64,000 nucleotides of DNA from Irineochytrium annulatum (lineage: Eukaryota > Chytridiomycota > Chytridiomycetes > Chytridiales > Chytridiaceae): contig JADGJL010000007.1 in the NCBI GenBank assembly GCA_027600665.1, positions 124,001-188,000 on the forward strand, in the 5' to 3' direction. Below are positions 55,808 through 64,000 of the stretch, in pieces. The notes under the pieces were generated by a model that saw only the letters and a program-made list of their open reading frames with translations, was not told the DNA's origin and did not search any database. Numbering within the stretch: the first letter of the stretch is position 1; the number at the start of each line of letters is the position of its first letter. A program made the position numbers and the translations under genes.

Positions 55808-56847
55808 TAAACATCCGCTCCCGTGAAGGTTACTCGCGCGTCTCCTTCAGTAACACGTCCAATGATGTACGCTTCTTCACCAGATGCTTTCAGTTGTTGC
55901 AGTGCTTCCGTTGCATCTGCTTCATTAACGACCAGTACAAGCCCAACACCCATGTTAAAGGTGGTGAACATGTCACGGTTCGAGACAGATCCTTTTTCCT
56001 GTAACAGGTTGAAAATCGGCAGGATCGGCCAAGAGCCGTAGTTAATATCCACATTCACGTTGCTCGGCAACATACGTGGGATATTCTCGATGAAGCCACC
56101 ACCTGTAATGTGTGCCATGCCTTTTACTTTTACCTTTTCCAGCAGGGACAACAGGGGTTTAACATAGATCTTCGTAGGTTCCAGCAGGGAATCCCCCAGC
56201 TTACCGCCCAGTTCCGCTACTTCATCATGCAGATCAAGTCCCGCATCTTCCAACAAAAGTCTGCGTACCAGCGAGAATCCGTTACTGTGTACACCGCTAG
56301 AGGCCAATCCAATCACAGTGTCGCCAGGGGCGATGGTTGTGCCGTTGATGATCTTCGCTTTGTCCACGATACCTACCGTGAATCCGGCAATATCGTATTC
56401 GCCTTCACTGTACATGCCCGGCATCTCTGCCGTCTCGCCACCAATCAGCGCACAACCCGATTGATGACAGCCTTCAGCGATACCCGCAACAATAGCTTCG
56501 ATCTTCTCAGGGATAACTTTGTCACAAGCCAGATAGTCAAGGAAGAAGAGTGGTTCTGCACCCTGTACCACAATGTCGTTCACACACATGGCTACCGCGT
56601 CGATTCCGATCGTGTCATGACGATCCATCGCAAATGCAATCTTCAGCTTGGTGCCTACGCCATCCGTACCCGATACAAGCACTGGCTCATCGTATTTATC
56701 TTTGTTCAAACCGAACAGGGCACCGAATCCACCCAGATCTGTCATCACTTCCGGACGGAAGGTACGCTTCACGTGTTTTTTCATCCGTTCAACCGCTTCA
56801 TTACCTGCCGCGATATCGACGCCGGCCTTTTTATATGCTTCGGACAC
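55807..56847 (-). CDS. purM: Phosphoribosylformylglycinamidine cyclo-ligase (AIR synthetase)
   Basis: The protein has 346 residues from a GTG at 56845-56847, matching the [14 protein letters not shown] start of Bacillus PurM, with AAGGG about eight bases upstream. An ATG two codons earlier is also possible, and the frame opens six codons upstream. [15 protein letters not shown] is the ATP-binding block, [11 protein letters not shown] and [18 protein letters not shown] are family signatures. It forms AIR, step 5 of purine synthesis. Confidence 0.95.
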   Translation of the reverse strand: MSEAYKKAGVDIAAGNEAVERMKKHVKRTFRPEVMTDLGGFGALFGLNKDKYDEPVLVSGTDGVGTKLKIAFAMDRHDTIGIDAVAMCVNDIVVQGAEPLFFLDYLACDKVIPEKIEAIVAGIAEGCHQSGCALIGGETAEMPGMYSEGEYDIAGFTVGIVDKAKIINGTTIAPGDTVIGLASSGVHSNGFSLVRRLLLEDAGLDLHDEVAELGGKLGDSLLEPTKIYVKPLLSLLEKVKVKGMAHITGGGFIENIPRMLPSNVNVDINYGSWPILPIFNLLQEKGSVSNRDMFTTFNMGVGLVLVVNEADATEALQQLKASGEEAYIIGRVTEGDARVTFTGADV

Positions 56848-56910
56848 AACCATCACACCCTTCATATCTTATAAAATTGAACCAGCGTATTAACACGTAC
56901 CCCTTCGATG

Positions 56911-56950
56911 ACTGGACAACCTTTCGATTGCCGTTATCTCCAGATTTTAT
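56911..56950. repeat. Long-hairpin intergenic repeat, partial copy 4
   Basis: Only the left arm is present: GGACAACCTTTCGATTGCCG then TTATCTCCAGATTTT. The right arm is missing, so this is a truncated or decaying copy between purM and the Imm26-like gene. Confidence 0.5.
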
Positions 56951-56975
56951 CGTGTCAATGTTAAGTCCAACCTAC

Positions 56976-57419
56976 CTATCCTTGCTCCATCTCTAACAGA
57001 TGGTTTTGTACCAATTCAAATCCGGCTACGCCGAGCGTATTAAACTGACTATACTCTTCTATCGGGAGGTTACGAATGTACTCGTCACCGCAGTATAAAT
57101 GTCCGGCACACTGAAACACTTTCAGCTTTTCCTTTTCGGGCGTCAAAGGTGTGTTACCCACGATCCTCCACGATCCGTTTCGGATATTGGCCGGAGAAGT
57201 AAATATGATGTTGCTTCTACGCTTCCCAAAGGAATAGAAGAGAAAATCGCCATCTTCCAAACTTACGGTTTCGTCACGCTGAATGCTCATCACGCCGAAC
57301 GAAAATGCCTTTTTGAAACGGCCTTTAAGTGCGCATACCACCTGGCATACCGCAAATCGGCCGTCCTTCATCGGAATCAGGAACACGTCACCTTCGTTAT
57401 AACTCTTTCTCATCCGCAT
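56976..57419 (-). CDS. Imm26-like protein inside the purine operon
   Basis: The protein has 147 residues and starts three bases after the purF stop (ATG 57417-57419; another ATG two codons later). The opening SYNEGDVFLIPMKDGRFAVC and the middle NGSWRIVGNTPLTPEKEKL fit the Imm26 fold, named for predicted immunity proteins of polymorphic toxin systems but also found alone. No toxin gene is nearby. Its place between purF and purM suggests it is simply carried by, or works with, the operon. There is no signal or membrane segment. Whether it has any immunity role is unknown. Confidence 0.65.
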   Translation of the reverse strand: MRMRKSYNEGDVFLIPMKDGRFAVCQVVCALKGRFKKAFSFGVMSIQRDETVSLEDGDFLFYSFGKRRSNIIFTSPANIRNGSWRIVGNTPLTPEKEKLKVFQCAGHLYCGDEYIRNLPIEEYSQFNTLGVAGFELVQNHLLEMEQG

Positions 57420-57422
57420 GGA

Positions 57423-58901
57423 TTAACAGCTGCAGCCGAATTTCTCTTCGCCGCCAAAGTCGAGACGGGTTGGGTAATCATTATCAAAACATGCGAGGCA
57501 AAGCCCGCCCTTGGGATCATCCTGATTATCTCCCTGAATGGATGCAATCAGTCCATCCGGACTGAGGAATGACAGGGAATCCGCATTTATTTCACGACAG
57601 ATCTCTTCCACCGATAGCTGTGAAGCAATCAATTCGCGGCTGTCTGGTGTATCGATACCATAGAAACAAGGGTTTTTGAAAGGTGGCGATGTAATGCGTA
57701 CATGAACTTCCGTTGCTCCTGCATCACGCAGCATGTTCACGATCCGACGGGAGGTCGTTCCCCGTACAATCGAGTCGTCAATCATGACCACACGTTTGCC
57801 TTCGACAACACGACGCACAGCGCTCAGCTTCATCTTCACGCCCTGCTCCCGCAATTCCTGGCTTGGTTGGATAAACGTACGTCCGGTGTATTTGTTCTTG
57901 ATCATACCCATCTCATACGGAATACCCGTTTGCTCCGCATAACCAATGGCCGCTGAGATACTGGAATCTGGTACCCCCGTAACCAAGTCCGCATCTACAA
58001 ACGACTCAATCGCCATCCGGCTTCCCATCCGTTTACGGGCAGCATGTTGGTTCGCACCGTTCATATCACTATCTGGACGAGCAAAATATATATATTCCAT
58101 CGCGCATAAAGCCTTCCGGTGTTTGTGATGATCAAAGCGATCTTCGTGCAGACCATCTGCATCCAGCACAAGCAGTTCACCGGGTTCAATATCACGAATT
58201 AACTCTGCGCCGATTGTTTCCAGTGCACAAGTCTCGGATGCAAACAGATACGCATCTCCCAGCTTACCCATCGTCAGCGGACGTAGTCCGTGTGGATCGG
58301 AAGCCACGAGCAACTTGTCGTTGGTCATGATCAGAAACGCATAACCGCCGACAATGCGCTGGAATGCCTCTTTTGCTGCTTCCACAAGCCCTTTGGAGGA
58401 ACGTGCAATCAGATGCGCAATAACCTCGGTATCACTTGTTGTTTGGAAAATGGAACCGCTCTGCTCCAGCTCACGCCGGATCGTTGGTGCATTTACAATG
58501 TTACCGTTAGTCGCTACTGCCAAATCGCCATCACGGTATTTGAATACCAATGGCTGTGCGTTCGTCAGTTTACTGTCACCGCTTGTTGAATACCGGACAT
58601 GTCCAATGGAAATATCTCCGGTTAACGTCTGCATCAGGTCTTTGGTGAATACTTCTTTCACCAGACCCATGCCACGATGATAGTTAAACTGGCCGCCATC
58701 ACTCACACACATGCCCGCACTTTCTTCTCCCCGATGTTGCAGCGCATGCAGTCCATAATAGGAGAGCGAAGCCGCGTCAGGGTGTCTGAACACCCCGAAC
58801 ACGCCGCATTCTTCCTTCAATTTGTCGAGTCCTTCCTTGCCGGACCCTTCATTATAATAATCGCCTGTCCACAACGGTCCTGTCATCAGTTCATGAGACA
58901 T
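57423..58901 (-). CDS. purF: Amidophosphoribosyltransferase
   Basis: The protein has 492 residues. The N-terminal nucleophile is Cys32 (EECGVFGV), so a 31-residue propeptide must be removed; the B. subtilis propeptide is 11 residues. The glutaminase domain has [11 protein letters not shown]. The PRPP site is [19 protein letters not shown]-terminal cysteines in [10 protein letters not shown] belong to the iron-sulfur set of the Bacillus-type enzyme. It starts the pathway by making phosphoribosylamine. GGGAGG precedes the ATG within the end of purL, which it overlaps by 16 bases. Confidence 0.96.
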   Translation of the reverse strand: MSHELMTGPLWTGDYYNEGSGKEGLDKLKEECGVFGVFRHPDAASLSYYGLHALQHRGEESAGMCVSDGGQFNYHRGMGLVKEVFTKDLMQTLTGDISIGHVRYSTSGDSKLTNAQPLVFKYRDGDLAVATNGNIVNAPTIRRELEQSGSIFQTTSDTEVIAHLIARSSKGLVEAAKEAFQRIVGGYAFLIMTNDKLLVASDPHGLRPLTMGKLGDAYLFASETCALETIGAELIRDIEPGELLVLDADGLHEDRFDHHKHRKALCAMEYIYFARPDSDMNGANQHAARKRMGSRMAIESFVDADLVTGVPDSSISAAIGYAEQTGIPYEMGMIKNKYTGRTFIQPSQELREQGVKMKLSAVRRVVEGKRVVMIDDSIVRGTTSRRIVNMLRDAGATEVHVRITSPPFKNPCFYGIDTPDSRELIASQLSVEEICREINADSLSFLSPDGLIASIQGDNQDDPKGGLCLACFDNDYPTRLDFGGEEKFGCSC

Positions 58902-61129
58902 GGAATCGCATCCTCCCAGACCTGAGCCAAACCTCCTACAGGTTCGCTCACGGCTGATGTTCCGTTCAGTTCAATCGTCAGGTTACTTCCTTCTACACGT
59001 CCAATCACAGCTACAGGTACACCACGCTCACGTACAAATGCTTCAAGTTTACCCGCTTGCTCTGGCGTAGCCGACAACAAGATACGGGATTGGCTCTCAC
59101 TGAACAGGGCGTGATCTGCACGCAGTGCAGTCTCCACATTCACCTGTGCGCCTACATTACCGCTGATACAAGATTCTGCGAGTGCTACAGCCAGGCCACC
59201 TTCAGACAAGTCATGTGCCGAGCGAACAAGACCGGATTGAATAGCTTCCAGCACGGTGCTGAGCAACGCTTTTTCCGTTTGCAAGTTCAGTTCTGGCGGA
59301 CGACCTTCCGTCTGACCATGAACCGCGTATTGCAGCTCGCTGCCGCCGAGTTCAGCTTTGGTTTCACCGAGGAGAATGATGACATCTCCTTCGGATTTGA
59401 AAGCTTGTGTCGTGATATGATCCGTATCATGAACGAGACCTACCATACCGACTACTGGCGTTGGATAGATGGAGCCTTTGGCGTTTTCATTGTAAAGACT
59501 TACGTTACCACCGATGACCGGCGTATCCAGCACACGGCAAGCTTCTGCCATACCGTCTACCGCTTTCTCCATTTGCCAGAAAATATCCGGCTTCTCGGGG
59601 TTACCGAAGTTCAGGTTGTCCGTAATTGCCAGGGGCTCTGCACCAGAACATACAATGTTACGCGCAGCTTCACTCACGGCAATCCGTCCGCCAACTTCAG
59701 GATCAAGGTATACATAACGTCCATTACAGTCCGTTGTCATCGCAAGACCTTTGCGTGTTCCACGAATGGTAACTACGGCTGCATCCGAACCTGGACGAAC
59801 GGCAGTGCTTGTACGCACCATGTAATCATATTGATCATACACCCATTTCTTACTTGCAACCGTTGGGGAAGCCAGTACTTGTTTCAGCGCTCCGCCGAGA
59901 TCCGACACTTCGTCGTAACGAAGCGTGTCGATGGAAGCACTTTGCTCATAGTACGCAGGTACAGAAGATGGTTTGTCATACACTGGGCACTCGTCAACTA
60001 GTGCTGTTACTGGCATGTCGCCAACCACTTCACCGTGGTGGATCAGTTTCAGACGACCGTCATCCGTTACTTTACCAACTTTGGCACAGATTACGCCCCA
60101 GCGTTCAAAGATTTCCATCGCCTGCGCCTCATCCTTGGGTTCAACGACGAACAACATACGCTCCTGAGACTCGGACAGCATCATCTCGTAAGGTGTCATA
60201 CCTTCTTCACGTTGTGGCACCTGATCCAGATACAATTCCAGACCGTTACCCGCTTTACTTGCCATCTCTGCACTTGAGCATGTCAGACCCGCAGCGCCCA
60301 TATCCTGAATTCCGAGCACAATTCCCGTGTCGATCAATTCCAGACAGGATTCCATGACCAGTTTCTCCATGAACGGATCACCAACCTGAACCGCTGTCCG
60401 TTGGGACTCGGATTCTTCTGTCAGCTCAACGGATGCAAACGTTGCACCGTGGATACCGTCACGACCTGTTGGTGGGCCCACGTAATACACCGGGTTACCT
60501 ACACCTTTGGCTACACCGCGCTGAATCTTGTCATGATCAATCAGACCCACACACATGGCATTAACCAGTGGGTTACCTTCGTAGCTCTCGTCAAACATGA
60601 CTTCACCCGCAACCGTAGGAATACCGATACAGTTACCATATCCCGCAATACCGGCTACGACATGCTCAAACAAATATTTAACACGATCGCTCTCCAACTT
60701 ACCGAAACGAAGAGAGTTCAGAAGTGCTACCGGTCTTGCGCCCATGGAGAAAATATCACGGATAATGCCGCCCACACCTGTTGCCGCGCCTTGATAAGGC
60801 TCTACTGCGGAAGGGTGGTTATGGCTTTCAATTTTGAATACAACGGCCTGGTTGTCACCGATATCCACGATTCCGGCACCTTCACCTGGTCCCATCAGGA
60901 CACGAGGGCCACTTGTCGGGAAACGACGCAAGAGCGGCTTGGAGTTTTTGTATGCGCAGTGCTCAGACCACATGACACTGAATACACCGATTTCCGTGTA
61001 ATTTGGCTTGCGGCCCATGAACTCACAGATCAGCTCATACTCGCTGTCAGACACGCCCATCTGTGCGTAAAGTTTATGTTCTGCGACCTGTTCTGCTGTC
61101 GGTTCCTTAGCGGATAGCTGCTGCGTCAT
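58886..61129 (-). CDS. purL: Phosphoribosylformylglycinamidine synthase, large subunit (small type)
   Basis: The protein has 747 residues, the length of the Bacillus three-component type. [20 protein letters not shown] is the conserved N-terminal block. [25 protein letters not shown] and [18 protein letters not shown] hold ATP and substrate residues, repeated in a second half ([25 protein letters not shown]). It works with PurQ and PurS to make FGAM, step 4. It overlaps both neighbours (purQ by 23 bases, purF by 16). Confidence 0.96.
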   Translation of the reverse strand: MTQQLSAKEPTAEQVAEHKLYAQMGVSDSEYELICEFMGRKPNYTEIGVFSVMWSEHCAYKNSKPLLRRFPTSGPRVLMGPGEGAGIVDIGDNQAVVFKIESHNHPSAVEPYQGAATGVGGIIRDIFSMGARPVALLNSLRFGKLESDRVKYLFEHVVAGIAGYGNCIGIPTVAGEVMFDESYEGNPLVNAMCVGLIDHDKIQRGVAKGVGNPVYYVGPPTGRDGIHGATFASVELTEESESQRTAVQVGDPFMEKLVMESCLELIDTGIVLGIQDMGAAGLTCSSAEMASKAGNGLELYLDQVPQREEGMTPYEMMLSESQERMLFVVEPKDEAQAMEIFERWGVICAKVGKVTDDGRLKLIHHGEVVGDMPVTALVDECPVYDKPSSVPAYYEQSASIDTLRYDEVSDLGGALKQVLASPTVASKKWVYDQYDYMVRTSTAVRPGSDAAVVTIRGTRKGLAMTTDCNGRYVYLDPEVGGRIAVSEAARNIVCSGAEPLAITDNLNFGNPEKPDIFWQMEKAVDGMAEACRVLDTPVIGGNVSLYNENAKGSIYPTPVVGMVGLVHDTDHITTQAFKSEGDVIILLGETKAELGGSELQYAVHGQTEGRPPELNLQTEKALLSTVLEAIQSGLVRSAHDLSEGGLAVALAESCISGNVGAQVNVETALRADHALFSESQSRILLSATPEQAGKLEAFVRERGVPVAVIGRVEGSNLTIELNGTSAVSEPVGGLAQVWEDAIPCLMN

Positions 61130-61796
61130 GCCGATCCCTCCATGCTTTCAAAATAGATGTAAACATACGTTTGCCGTCTTCCGAACCAAACAGTGAATCC
61201 ACTGCACGCTCTGGGTGCGGCATCATGCCGACTACGTTTCCACCCTCGTTGCAGATTCCCGCGATATCACCCAGGGAACCATTCGGGTTCGTACCATACG
61301 TAAATACGATCTGGTTGTTCGCTTGCAGACTCGCGAGCGTCTCCTCGTCGCAATAATAGTTACCTTCACCGTGAGCAATTGGGATGACAATCTCTTCGCC
61401 CGGTGCATAGTCACGTGTAAATGGTGTATCTGCGTTTGCCACTTTCAATACCGTATCGTGACAACGGAATTTCAGGGAAGTATTACGAATCAATGCACCT
61501 GGAAGCAATCCCGCTTCCGTCAGGATCTGGAATCCGTTGCAAATACCCAAAATATATTTACCTTGTTCAGCAGCTTTCGCTACCTCGTTCATTACCGGTG
61601 CAAAGCGAGAAATCGCTCCGCAACGCAGGTAGTCCCCGTAAGAAAAACCACCCGGAACCAAAATACAATCATAAGCCGAAAGATCTGTAGCCGTGTGCCA
61701 TACATAATCAACCTCTTGTCCAATCGCATCTTCCACTGCCTTGTAACAGTCGATGTCGCAGTTGGAGCCAGGGAACACAAGAACTGCAAATTTCAT
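61107..61796 (-). CDS. purQ: Phosphoribosylformylglycinamidine synthase, glutaminase subunit
   Basis: The protein has 229 residues. The ATG at 61794-61796 has GGAGG nine bases upstream; the longer frame is unsupported. It is a class I glutamine amidotransferase: the oxyanion loop is [14 protein letters not shown], the nucleophile Cys lies in [11 protein letters not shown], and His/Glu in MPHPERAVD. It delivers ammonia to PurL. It starts five bases after purS ends. Confidence 0.96.
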   Translation of the reverse strand: MKFAVLVFPGSNCDIDCYKAVEDAIGQEVDYVWHTATDLSAYDCILVPGGFSYGDYLRCGAISRFAPVMNEVAKAAEQGKYILGICNGFQILTEAGLLPGALIRNTSLKFRCHDTVLKVANADTPFTRDYAPGEEIVIPIAHGEGNYYCDEETLASLQANNQIVFTYGTNPNGSLGDIAGICNEGGNVVGMMPHPERAVDSLFGSEDGKRMFTSILKAWRDRHDAAAIR

Positions 61797-61800
61797 GAGA

Positions 61801-62046
61801 TTAACCCTCCAATTCGTAGCGGTAATCTTCAACAACGGTGTTGGCCAGCAGCTTTTCACACATGACTTTCAATCGTTTCTCCGCTTCCGCACGATCTGTT
61901 GTATCCAGGTTGAGTTCCATGACTTTACCGATCCGTACACTTTCCACTTCGTTGAATCCCATGGAATGCAGGGCTCCTTGAACAGCTACGCCTTGCGGGT
62001 CGAGTACGCTTTGCTTAATAGTGACATATACGGTTGCTTTGATCAT
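61801..62046 (-). CDS. purS: Phosphoribosylformylglycinamidine synthase subunit PurS
   Basis: The protein has 81 residues from the ATG at 62044-62046, preceded by GAGGAGGAACATAAGGA. The open frame runs 54 codons further upstream, but that part is the intergenic repeat translated. [20 protein letters not shown] and MELNLDT with [13 protein letters not shown] are typical of PurS. It bridges PurL and PurQ in the complex. Confidence 0.95.
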   Translation of the reverse strand: MIKATVYVTIKQSVLDPQGVAVQGALHSMGFNEVESVRIGKVMELNLDTTDRAEAEKRLKVMCEKLLANTVVEDYRYELEG

Positions 62047-62113
62047 GATCCTTATGTTCCTCCTCAGTAATGAACGGGATAAATGCTTTACGCTGTTAAA
62101 AATGGGGTGTGGA

Positions 62114-62312
62114 GCTTGCTCCGGGGCGGATTGTTCTTCCGGTCGCTTGTTGTCCCCAGGTTTTTTTTGATTGTTTTGGCCCGTTGTGCGGTCAAAACCC
62201 GGGGACAAAGGCGAACGCTATCGCTCCTTTAAGAACAATTCCGCCCCTCCGCTAGTCCATGCGACGTTTTTTAAAGGCCTAAACCTTTTACGTTGCACGG
62301 TGTGTAATGGTC
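62114..62312. repeat. Long-hairpin intergenic repeat, copy 5 (first of a tandem pair)
   Basis: Outer arms GGGGCGGATTGTTCTT and AAGAACAATTCCGCCCC pair almost perfectly. Inner arms GTTGTCCCC and GGGGACAA close around a centre containing GGCCC and a T run. After the hairpin comes a 70-base tail to GTGTGTAATGGTC. The next copy starts five bases further, nearly identical over about 200 bases. Confidence 0.85.
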
Positions 62313-62316
62313 TAGT

Positions 62317-62516
62317 GCTTGCTCCCAGGCGGATTGTTCTTTCTGGTCGCTTGTTGTCCCCAGGTTTTTTTGGATTGTTTTGGCCCGCTCTGCGGTCAAA
62401 ACCCGGGGACAAAGGCGAACGCTATCGCTCCTTTAAGAACAATTCCGCCCCTACGCTAGTCCATGCGACGTTTTTTAAAGGCCTAAACCTTTTACGTTGC
62501 ACGGTGTGTAATGGTC
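62317..62516. repeat. Long-hairpin intergenic repeat, copy 6 (second of a tandem pair)
   Basis: A near-identical repeat of 62114-62312, shifted by 203-204 bases with a few substitutions (such as CTCCCAGG for CTCCGGGG, and one T fewer in the central run). The pair fills the 501-base gap between purC and purS and points to a recent tandem duplication. No open frame in it has a ribosome site. Confidence 0.85.
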
Positions 62517-62547
62517 GAGACTGACCATTACGTGAAAACAATTAAAT

Positions 62548-63423
62548 TTATTGTGCCGTTAAACGGTTATAAATATCGACGTATCTGGCGGTTGTTGCTT
62601 CAACTACGGCTTGCGGGAGTGGATCCGGTTTGCTGTTCTTGTCCCAATCCGTTCCAGCAAGATAGGTGCGCACTGGCTCTTTATCCATGCTATCGATCTC
62701 GATGTCGAGTTCATAATTCTCTTTGGCCCAGAAGCGTGAAGCATCTGGGGTGAAGATTTCGTCAATCAGGATGACCTTGCCATCCACAATGCCGAACTCG
62801 AATTTGCAGTCTGCCAGAATGATGCCACGCTGATCACAGTAATCACGAGCGAATTCGTACAGGCGCAGGCTTTTTTCCTGAAGCTCCATTGCAAGTCCGT
62901 CGCCCACCAGTTCTTTCATGCGATCCATCGAAATGTCCTCGTCATGCCCTACATCATTTTTGGCTGCCGGGGTGAAAATGGGAACTTCGAGTTTGGCGTT
63001 CTTGCGCAGCCCTTCAGGCAGTTTAATGCCATTTACTTCACCGCTCGTCTCGTATTGTCTCCATCCACCACCAGTGATGTATCCACGCACGACACATTCA
63101 ATATCAATGCGTTCTGCTTTGCGGGTTACCATGATGCGGTCTTTGAGCAATTCTGGGTCTGTGACGAGATCACCCAATTTGTTCACATCGGTATGAATCA
63201 CGTGATTCTCCATCATGCTGCCTGTCAGTTCAAACCAGAAACTGCTGAGCTTGTTCAGTACGTTTCCTTTCTCGGGAACTGCCGGGTCCAGCACATAATC
63301 AAATGCCGAGATTCGGTCGGTAACCACGATCAGAAAATGTTCACCCAGATCGTACAATTCACGTACTTTTCCTTTATATAACAGAGGTGCTTTAACGAGA
63401 TCTGCCGCAGTGGACAGTGCCAT
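62548..63423 (-). CDS. purC: Phosphoribosylaminoimidazole-succinocarboxamide synthase
   Basis: The protein has 291 residues from the ATG at 63421-63423, six bases after AAGGTGA; 21 upstream codons run into the repeat. LLYKGKVRELYDLGEHFLIVVTDRISAFD carries the ATP lysine and substrate residues. RIDIECVVRGYITGGGW, CKFEFGIVDGK and LIDEIFTPDASRFW are signatures. It couples aspartate to CAIR, step 7. It is longer than the roughly 240-residue Bacillus form, in the range of the larger PurC class. Confidence 0.95.
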   Translation of the reverse strand: MALSTAADLVKAPLLYKGKVRELYDLGEHFLIVVTDRISAFDYVLDPAVPEKGNVLNKLSSFWFELTGSMMENHVIHTDVNKLGDLVTDPELLKDRIMVTRKAERIDIECVVRGYITGGGWRQYETSGEVNGIKLPEGLRKNAKLEVPIFTPAAKNDVGHDEDISMDRMKELVGDGLAMELQEKSLRLYEFARDYCDQRGIILADCKFEFGIVDGKVILIDEIFTPDASRFWAKENYELDIEIDSMDKEPVRTYLAGTDWDKNSKPDPLPQAVVEATTARYVDIYNRLTAQ

Positions 63424-63489
63424 GGGTTCACCTTCTTTCAGGAGATGTAAAGTATACGTCCAATTCCCCTCATCACGCGGGGCCACTCC

Positions 63490-63622
63490 GAATACAGAAC
63501 AACCTTCCGATCGCTGTTATCCCCGGATTTTTCTGATCCCCTTTCTCAAGGGGAAAATCCTGTGATAAAGGCGAGCGCTTTGCTTCTTCAGGTTTTTTCT
63601 GCCTTCTCCGTTCCAGCGTGAA
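63490..63622. repeat. Long-hairpin intergenic repeat, copy 7
   Basis: Left arm CAGAACAACCTTCCGATCGC then TGTTATCCCCGGATTTT; right arm AAAATCCTGTGATAAAGGC then GAGCGCTTTGCTTCTTCAGG. The centre CCCTTTCTCAAGGGG is itself a hairpin. It lies between purB and purC. Confidence 0.75.
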
Positions 63623-63675
63623 CACATAATTAACCTATACTTTTAGGGAGTAGACTAATTCAAAGCCTTAATATA

Positions 63676-64000
63676 TTAGTCGTTCAAACCTAGTTTTTTG
63701 AAGATGGTGTCTACGTGCTTCAAGTGCCATGACGGGTTGAACGCATCTGCGATTTCCTCTTCGTTCAGTACTTCCGTGATTTCCGGAGTGGATTTCACGA
63801 TATCTTGGAACTGACGTTGTTCTTCCCATGCTTGCATCGCACGTGGTTGAACGGTATCGTATGCTTGCTCACGGCTGAAGCCTTTGTCGATCAGCTTCGT
63901 CATTACACGGCCAGAGAATGGCACGCCGAAGGTGCGCTCCATGTTGCGTTTCATGTTCTCAGGGAATACCGTCAGGTTCTTCACGATGTTACCAAAACGG
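63676..64000 (-). CDS. purB: Adenylosuccinate lyase, partial (3' part only)
   Basis: The last 108 codons are present; the gene continues beyond the right edge. RFGNIVKNLTVFPENMKRNM, SGRVMTKLIDKGFSREQAYD, and the C-terminal NPSWHLKHVDTIFKKLGL match the helical C-terminal domain of Bacillus PurB. The enzyme cleaves SAICAR and adenylosuccinate. An apparent start at 63984 is an internal GTG, not the gene start. Confidence 0.92.
   Translation of the reverse strand, partial: RFGNIVKNLTVFPENMKRNMERTFGVPFSGRVMTKLIDKGFSREQAYDTVQPRAMQAWEEQRQFQDIVKSTPEITEVLNEEEIADAFNPSWHLKHVDTIFKKLGLND

Noticed and set aside
62100..62520. Interpreting the tandem hairpins as two intrinsic terminators
   Set aside because: The stems are long and not followed by a T run on the transcribed strand; the downstream purS-L genes are needed and presumably expressed from the same message.
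62171..62524. Open frames on both strands across the tandem repeats, and the N-terminal extension of purS
   Set aside because: They translate the hairpin units themselves; the protein repeats simply mirror the DNA duplication.
1..64000. CRISPR arrays, tRNA or rRNA genes, prophage genes
   Set aside because: No regularly spaced short repeats, cloverleaf-type sequences, rRNA segments or phage structural genes were seen on reading through.

Overview
The window looks like a chromosomal segment of a Paenibacillus or a close relative. The reasons are low-to-mid GC, strong GGAGG-type ribosome binding sites, frequent TTG and GTG starts, and a Bacillales-type purine operon read purB-C-S-Q-L-F-M-N-H-D. 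Other typical genes are YerC/CbiX, a YerB-like DUF3048 lipoprotein, a VrrA/YqfQ-like protein, an MhqD/MhqE pair and a secreted copper-amine-oxidase-N/FN3 protein. The species assignment is an inference from gene content.

Positions 1-14634 (minus strand) form an accessory biosynthetic cluster that I cannot match to a described pathway. In transcription order it encodes a carrier protein and an AMP-forming acyl ligase that can load it; a BtrH-like acyltransferase; a UDP-glucuronate decarboxylase-like sugar enzyme; a second carrier protein and a BtrJ-like ATP-grasp ligase; a GT-B-type glycosyltransferase-like protein; two related radical SAM/SPASM proteins; a three-gene ABC-2 exporter; an FkbM methyltransferase; a zinc-ribbon class I methyltransferase; and a second BtrH-like protein cut by the window edge. 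The parts suggest an exported, methylated, glycosylated compound carrying acyl or aminoacyl groups made on carrier proteins, by the same logic as the butirosin side chain. Base composition is mosaic: the carrier/ligase/BtrH ends are AT-rich and the middle block is GC-richer. A 160-bp MITE-like element marks one junction and a 368-bp gene-free gap marks the other. A strong promoter (15124-15152) lies about 490 bp upstream of the first gene, beyond a decayed IS256-family transposase.

Positions 15.2-51.3 kb hold ordinary single genes and small operons: 23S rRNA methyltransferase (rlmCD type), dgkB, a secreted NLP-family protein, a PanE-like reductase with a divergent TetR regulator, yerC-cbiX, a YqfQ-like protein, alkC, corA, DUF47-pit, a YerB-like lipoprotein, DoxX, an extradiol dioxygenase, hydrolases, an AraC regulator, a large FN3-repeat protein, a GNAT protein, ilvA, a GH3 beta-glucosidase, mhqE-mhqD and two CNNM/CBS membrane proteins. 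Several have readable control sites. An FNR/Rex-type palindrome is centred at -41.5 of the DoxX promoter, a Fur box overlaps the start region of a hydrolase promoter, and an MhqR-like box lies before mhqE. Inverted repeats lie between panE-like and tetR. A conserved hairpin lies between the ribosome binding site and the TTG start of both CNNM genes. A cluster of DnaA-box-like 9-mers sits between corA and pit.

Positions 51.9-64.0 kb are the distal part of the purine operon (minus strand), from the 3' end of purB to purD. It is unusual in carrying an Imm26-like gene between purF and purM, and several copies of a long-hairpin repeat family between genes, two of them in tandem between purC and purS. 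It also has a terminator-like hairpin between purH and purD.
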